The notes beneath the pieces were generated by a model, which made no database searches, had not been told where the DNA came from, and saw only the letters and a program-made list of their open reading frames with translations. A stretch of DNA of 64,000 bases from Fasciola hepatica (lineage: Eukaryota > Platyhelminthes > Trematoda > Plagiorchiida > Fasciolidae): NCBI GenBank assembly GCA_948099385.1, contig CANUEZ040000020.1:2131001-2195000 (forward strand). The letters run 5' to 3'. The position numbers were made by a program, and so were the translations under genes. How positions within the stretch are numbered: the stretch's first letter is position 1; the number at the start of each line of letters is the position of its first letter. Of the stretch, positions 60,062 to 64,000 are shown in pieces.

Positions 60062-60987
60062 CTTGTAGGATACAAAAAGTGAGAAATACTTACTGAGTAT
60101 AGTTAAGAACTATAAAATGACTCACGTTACATATTATGCAACGATAATAAAAATAGTGATAATAGTCACTCATAGACCACAGTGATTTGGGACTTTTGTC
60201 TTACACATCGATTGGAGGAGTTGAAATGATTCATGTGTTGAAAGCATTCAATCTAGGTGTAATTGTAACCAACAGGCGACTTCCGTGCCATGGGTTTGCT
60301 TCCGAAGGAAGCCGAAAACCTTCATCATACAGATCAGCTCAGCAGTTATTAAGATTTACTAATCCAGACCGGATACAAAGCATTTCCACCTAAACAATAT
60401 CCTGAAAGGTATTGTATAGATGGTAACCCTGTAGATTTTTTTCAACCGCTCAATTGGGTTCTGAAGCAACTACCACCGACCAAGTGTTAAACTACAATAA
60501 GCAAATGCGTGACAGAAATGATGAGCGGTTGGAAATCTAAGCGTACTACGGGGAATATTCCCTATTCGACGGTATTGAAATTCACTGGAAAGTTAAAATA
60601 AATGAAAACCTAATAACTTCAACAAACTAAAGACATAGGAATAAAATAAAAGCAGACAATATCCATCGATAAAGTTACCTCGGTCTTGTGTATAATATTA
60701 GTCTATTCGGAAAATAGAAATATTAGTTCTGTTACTCTCCGTGATGGTTCATAAAAGGCTTCGGGATCTGATAGTGCTTGAAAACCTACCAGAGTGTAAA
60801 AATTATTTTCAAAAATCTTTTCTACATTTAAGAGATCCCGAGCTACTTCACAGAGCAATCAGCTTCAAATTGAAAGCAAAGAAAAGTGGAGATTTTCACT
60901 CAACAAAAGTATGGTCATGCTACCAATACTGTGCCACACTAGTGCGAGGGTTAACTTGATTATATTCTTCAAACACTACTTAGTTAC
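60062..60987 (-). other. Intron, 926 bases
   Basis: The donor CG/GTAACT is at 60987 and the acceptor CAAG at 60062. It is the only short intron of the gene. The 72-codon plus frame 60741-60959 inside it has no recognisable motif. Confidence 0.75.
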
Positions 60988-61399
60988 CGATAAATGGTGT
61001 CCAAAATTGCGCGGACCGTAGCTGTATTTCGAGAAAGAGCTCGGTTATAAATATTCCGGACCCAGTTCAAATCGTTAAACAAGCGACAGTTCATCCGCAT
61101 AAACAGCAAGTTTCCGAAATTATTCGGTTGAGCTTTTAATACCATATCCATTACATTCAAGTATAGGGGTTCTTTTAATATGCTTGCTGGTGGAACTTCC
61201 AGTCCAAGATTACGATCCTCGGGAAATCGCCCAGCCATTAGAGTGGAGTAGTATGCAGAAGAGGCCTCTTCGATCATGAATACCCGTTGTGTTTGCAAGT
61301 TAGGCGTGCCACGACAGTTCCAGAACTCCTCAATCGGCCATTTCTCTTGTTCGATGAAATATACGTAAGCCTTTGAGAAATCCATGAGGTGTAAGATTG
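60988..61399 (-). CDS. Type I membrane EGF/TSP1 protein, most 5' exon seen
   Basis: The acceptor is GGACTTTTTCTCTAG before CAATCTTACACC, and the donor TATCG/GTAACT leaves two bases (phase 2). It encodes about 136 residues, starting ILHLMDFSKAYVYFIEQEKW and including AQPNNFGNLLFMRMNCRLFN and LNWVRNIYNRALSRNTATVR. The exon enters with two bases of a split codon. At least one more coding exon with the signal peptide must therefore lie upstream, to the right. No family is recognised. Codon use and the absence of repeats distinguish it from surrounding sequence. Confidence 0.78.
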
Positions 61400-63295
61400 C
61401 TAGAGAAAAAGTCCACAGACACGACATGCTTGTGAGTGGATCCCGACTAGTGGGTAGCACACTCGTTCAAATAAAGTTTATTGATCAATCCGCCGTCACT
61501 TCAATCGATGGACCTCAAAAAATGGACAACAGATATTACAAAACTATTGCTGAGTGGAACCAAACCACCCGATCCGTTAAGACAATGCCAGCTTTTTAGA
61601 CATCTTACGGCCAATCCGATGATGACTGCATTCAGAGTCTAGTCAGCCGAAACTGTTTAAGCACCACTGAGTAGCTACTTAGAAAAAAATAGTTTTGTTT
61701 GTCACCGCGTATTTATACATCCATATTATCGATAATACTGGATGTCACGTGAAAGGATTCTCGTGTCGCTTGTTCGTTGAGAAAAAAGAAGAAAAAGGAA
61801 GCAAATGAACACTGACAAATTGGCGAGGAAAACTCTTGAATTTAAGAGTCATGTGGATTGATGAAAATACTATTGACTGTCGCCCTGAAATAAACCGGCC
61901 TTACATAAGGGGTCAGAGGTAGAAACCAGGGAGAATATTCAGGAACGAACTGCAATTCGTCTAGACCATAATCATGAATTGAACTTCGATTAATTTGCTA
62001 TATTTTTATGAAACAACCGTCTTTTGAAATCAAGGTCATTTACACATTCTGTTGTAGCGTACTACTTTGTCTATATGGTACACTAAATTATTATCAACAA
62101 TATCAAAGACGACACTAGCAAACTAAGATGGGCGGAGGAGCGTGCTGCGATAAAAAGGCCAAAAGGGTATGTACATTGGGAGTTAAAATGAAACAAAAGG
62201 TGTGACGCAAACTCACAGGTGTTCAGTGTTCTTGTGATCAGGAAATGAGCGTCGAAGAGTCAATATCCGCCAATGTCTTCAGTTCAGTTCGGTCTGACAG
62301 CCATCCGTTGAACAGAACAGGATGGTATTGAACGAAGTGCCAAGACAAGCCGTGGAAGCTTCTAAAGTGTTTTGTTTCTCACAATTAGTTCTGACCGATA
62401 TAATTCCAAGACACTCCAAACCAGAAGATGAGACCGTGCCAGAACGAAGGATTTATTTACAGCCTTTTCGAATTGCGCGGTGTTGACGACCATAAGGTGT
62501 GTGTGTTTTACATTAAAACGTCGGTACAACAAAGGAGTGTAGCACCAAGGAACGTTGAAAATCATGGAAAAAGTCGGAAATGTTCAGGTACCTGCACTGT
62601 CGAGCATGGAAATCTAGGTCTAGTCAAATACATGAGTTTTGGACAGCGTAGCTCATACAGGTGAGGCGTGTGAAAAACAACGTCCAATTTTTTCTCATCG
62701 GGAATTGATTTCAATGACCATGAAAATGTCAATGAAAAACAATTTTTGAAACAAATAACGGATAACTGTGCCTAAAGCACACAGATTACGGACCCTGTGA
62801 GCAATCACCTGACTTTAGTAGATTGTGCTAAGTGAATACGATATATAATATTCTCAGTTAGGCTGTTCGTTCCATAAGCAACTTACACCACTAACTGGGT
62901 GTAATCCGAATCAGCCCGACAGTTCACTGACCTGCATGGACGAATCGACCGATTGGAACGGTAAACCTGTGTCACTTTTTCTTCTCTGTATCACTGTAAC
63001 ATCCATATTGGGGGCTAAAAACACCGGTAATACCAAAACCATCTTCAAAGTACATATTCTGGCCCAACCAAGACCAATCCAAGTAGGATTCTTCTTTGGC
63101 ATCAGCGGAACTTGGGTCGGTCAGAGTACACGCAACACTGGTGGACTGGCATGATTGCATGACTATAACACACAGACAGGTAAGGTATTCCAGGGATAGC
63201 CGGCTAAACCCAGCGAACAGGTCACTACGGAGCAAGTGGGTATCATCAAATGACCAGCTACGGTTGAGCGTGAACCCGAAGTGTGGTCCAGTGGC
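61400..63295. other. Upstream intron or 5' region, no exon identified
   Basis: Minus frames at 62362-62565 and 62911-63102 do not show signal peptides or motifs. The preceding exon of the gene may be here, undetected, or beyond the window. Confidence 0.4.
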
Positions 63296-63520
63296 GACAG
63301 CTTCGACTACATCGCCGATGCGAGCGGGTTTGTCGGATGAACGGTGCACGGTGAAGACAGGAATGGTATGAAAAGTGGACTGTGACACGCCAATAGTGAA
63401 GGATCATTGTGTCATCTGCAATTTCTGTTTGGGGGTAACTGTCTGAGAACAGCTTACTGTTCTTCTCAGGGCATAGTAATGAAACACAGCATGGTGTCAG
63501 GATAAATGTAACTATATCAT
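63296..63520. repeat. Dispersed repeat, pair with 10030-10262
   Basis: Direct-orientation partner of the block at 10030, including GCACGGTGAAGACAGGAATG and GGTGTCAGGATAAATGTAAC. It accounts for the 138-codon and 107-codon minus frames here, which are therefore not taken as genes. 63521-64000 holds nothing recognisable. Confidence 0.6.
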
Positions 63521-64000
63521 TTAATTTGAGAATAAGATGTTGCTGCTCCAGTTGAATCCTACGTAACTTCACGTTAAGCAACCAAGTTTATCACAAAGAC
63601 TTACAAACAGATCACATATGTTGTTGATCAGTTCATAGCGCGGTTTGGAAGATACACGAATGACTGAGTGAAAACTCCGAAATCAAACTGCAACCCTAGT
63701 TTGAAATTCTGGAAAATATTACAAGGGGAACACAGTGAGTTCTTCATAAAACTCACCTAAAATCAAAGAAAGATACGCATGTAGATTTACCGTAAAATTG
63801 TCTGAACTATCGGATTTGAAAGATAATGCAAAGCAGTTAGAGCAGATAGCCGACAAAATGAGAATATTAGTATATGACGTCGGTCGGAGATATTTCAAAG
63901 ATTCGTCTCTATGTCATTGAACGGGGGACGGAGTAGGCTGATCACTTGGGAAAGATGAGCCAGACAGAATGAAGATACATTTTGAACACCTGTAAAGGTT

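Noticed and set aside
62972..63581. Minus frames of 138 and 107 codons taken as the first exon of the surface-protein gene
   Set aside because: They overlap a repeat that recurs at 10030-10262, have no signal peptide, and no splice donor of the required phase was seen.
1..64000. Bacterial or viral origin of the window
   Set aside because: Consensus spliceosomal introns, TA microsatellites and eukaryotic retroelement families occur throughout. No dense operon-like coding or viral gene set is present.

Overview
The window is nuclear DNA of a eukaryote, most probably a parasitic flatworm (trematode or cestode). Genes are split by long introns, and the rest is a dense graveyard of transposable elements. 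The element families seen are those known from flatworm genomes: RTE-type and CR1/Jockey-type LINEs, Penelope-like elements (PLEs), Tc1/IS630-like and pogo-like DNA transposons, and a tRNA-derived SINE carrying a hammerhead ribozyme core, as in the schistosome Sm-alpha family. The species cannot be fixed from the sequence.

The one convincing host gene lies on the minus strand. Five exons (61399-60988, 60061-59722, 36707-36433, 24583-24163, 5802-5431) have consensus splice sites and matching phases (2/1, 0/0, 2/1, 0/0). Joined, they leave an uninterrupted frame of 605 codons and a stop. The product has a novel N-terminal region, three EGF-like modules, one thrombospondin type 1 (TSP1) module with a WxxWxxW motif, a linker, one membrane helix and a short basic tail. 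It is therefore a type I cell-surface protein. Its 5' end lies to the right of 61.4 kb, possibly outside the window. Almost every other feature sits in its introns or 3' flank.

Layout: 0-5.3 kb holds old repeats, then a transposon with long terminal inverted repeats (1.8-5.26 kb), a Tc1/IS630-like transposase relic and an RTE LINE nested inside. 5.4-5.8 kb is the last exon. 6.0-7.3 kb is a PLE fragment between two (TA)n tracts. 8.5-24 kb is the 18 kb intron with LINE, pogo, SINE and Tc1 relics. 24.2-24.6 kb is the EGF/TSP1 exon. 25.2-31.3 kb contains a long RTE copy and small RT fragments. 36.4-36.7 kb is an EGF exon. 37.5-39.8 kb is a PLE with an inverted partial copy at its head. 41.2-45.2 kb is the ribozyme SINE and a long RTE copy. 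46.4-47.9 kb is a pogo element. 48.6-51.3 kb is an inverted repeat pair with a 504-base identical core. 52.4-59.6 kb holds transposase relics and another RTE copy. 59.7-61.4 kb carries the two upstream exons.

Points most worth following: the surface-protein gene; the identical 504-base inverted core inside diverged arms, which looks like gene conversion; the SINE with an intact hammerhead core; and a roughly 21-base tandem repeat that recurs at the ends of one transposon family. No CRISPR array, operon, rRNA or intact tRNA was seen.
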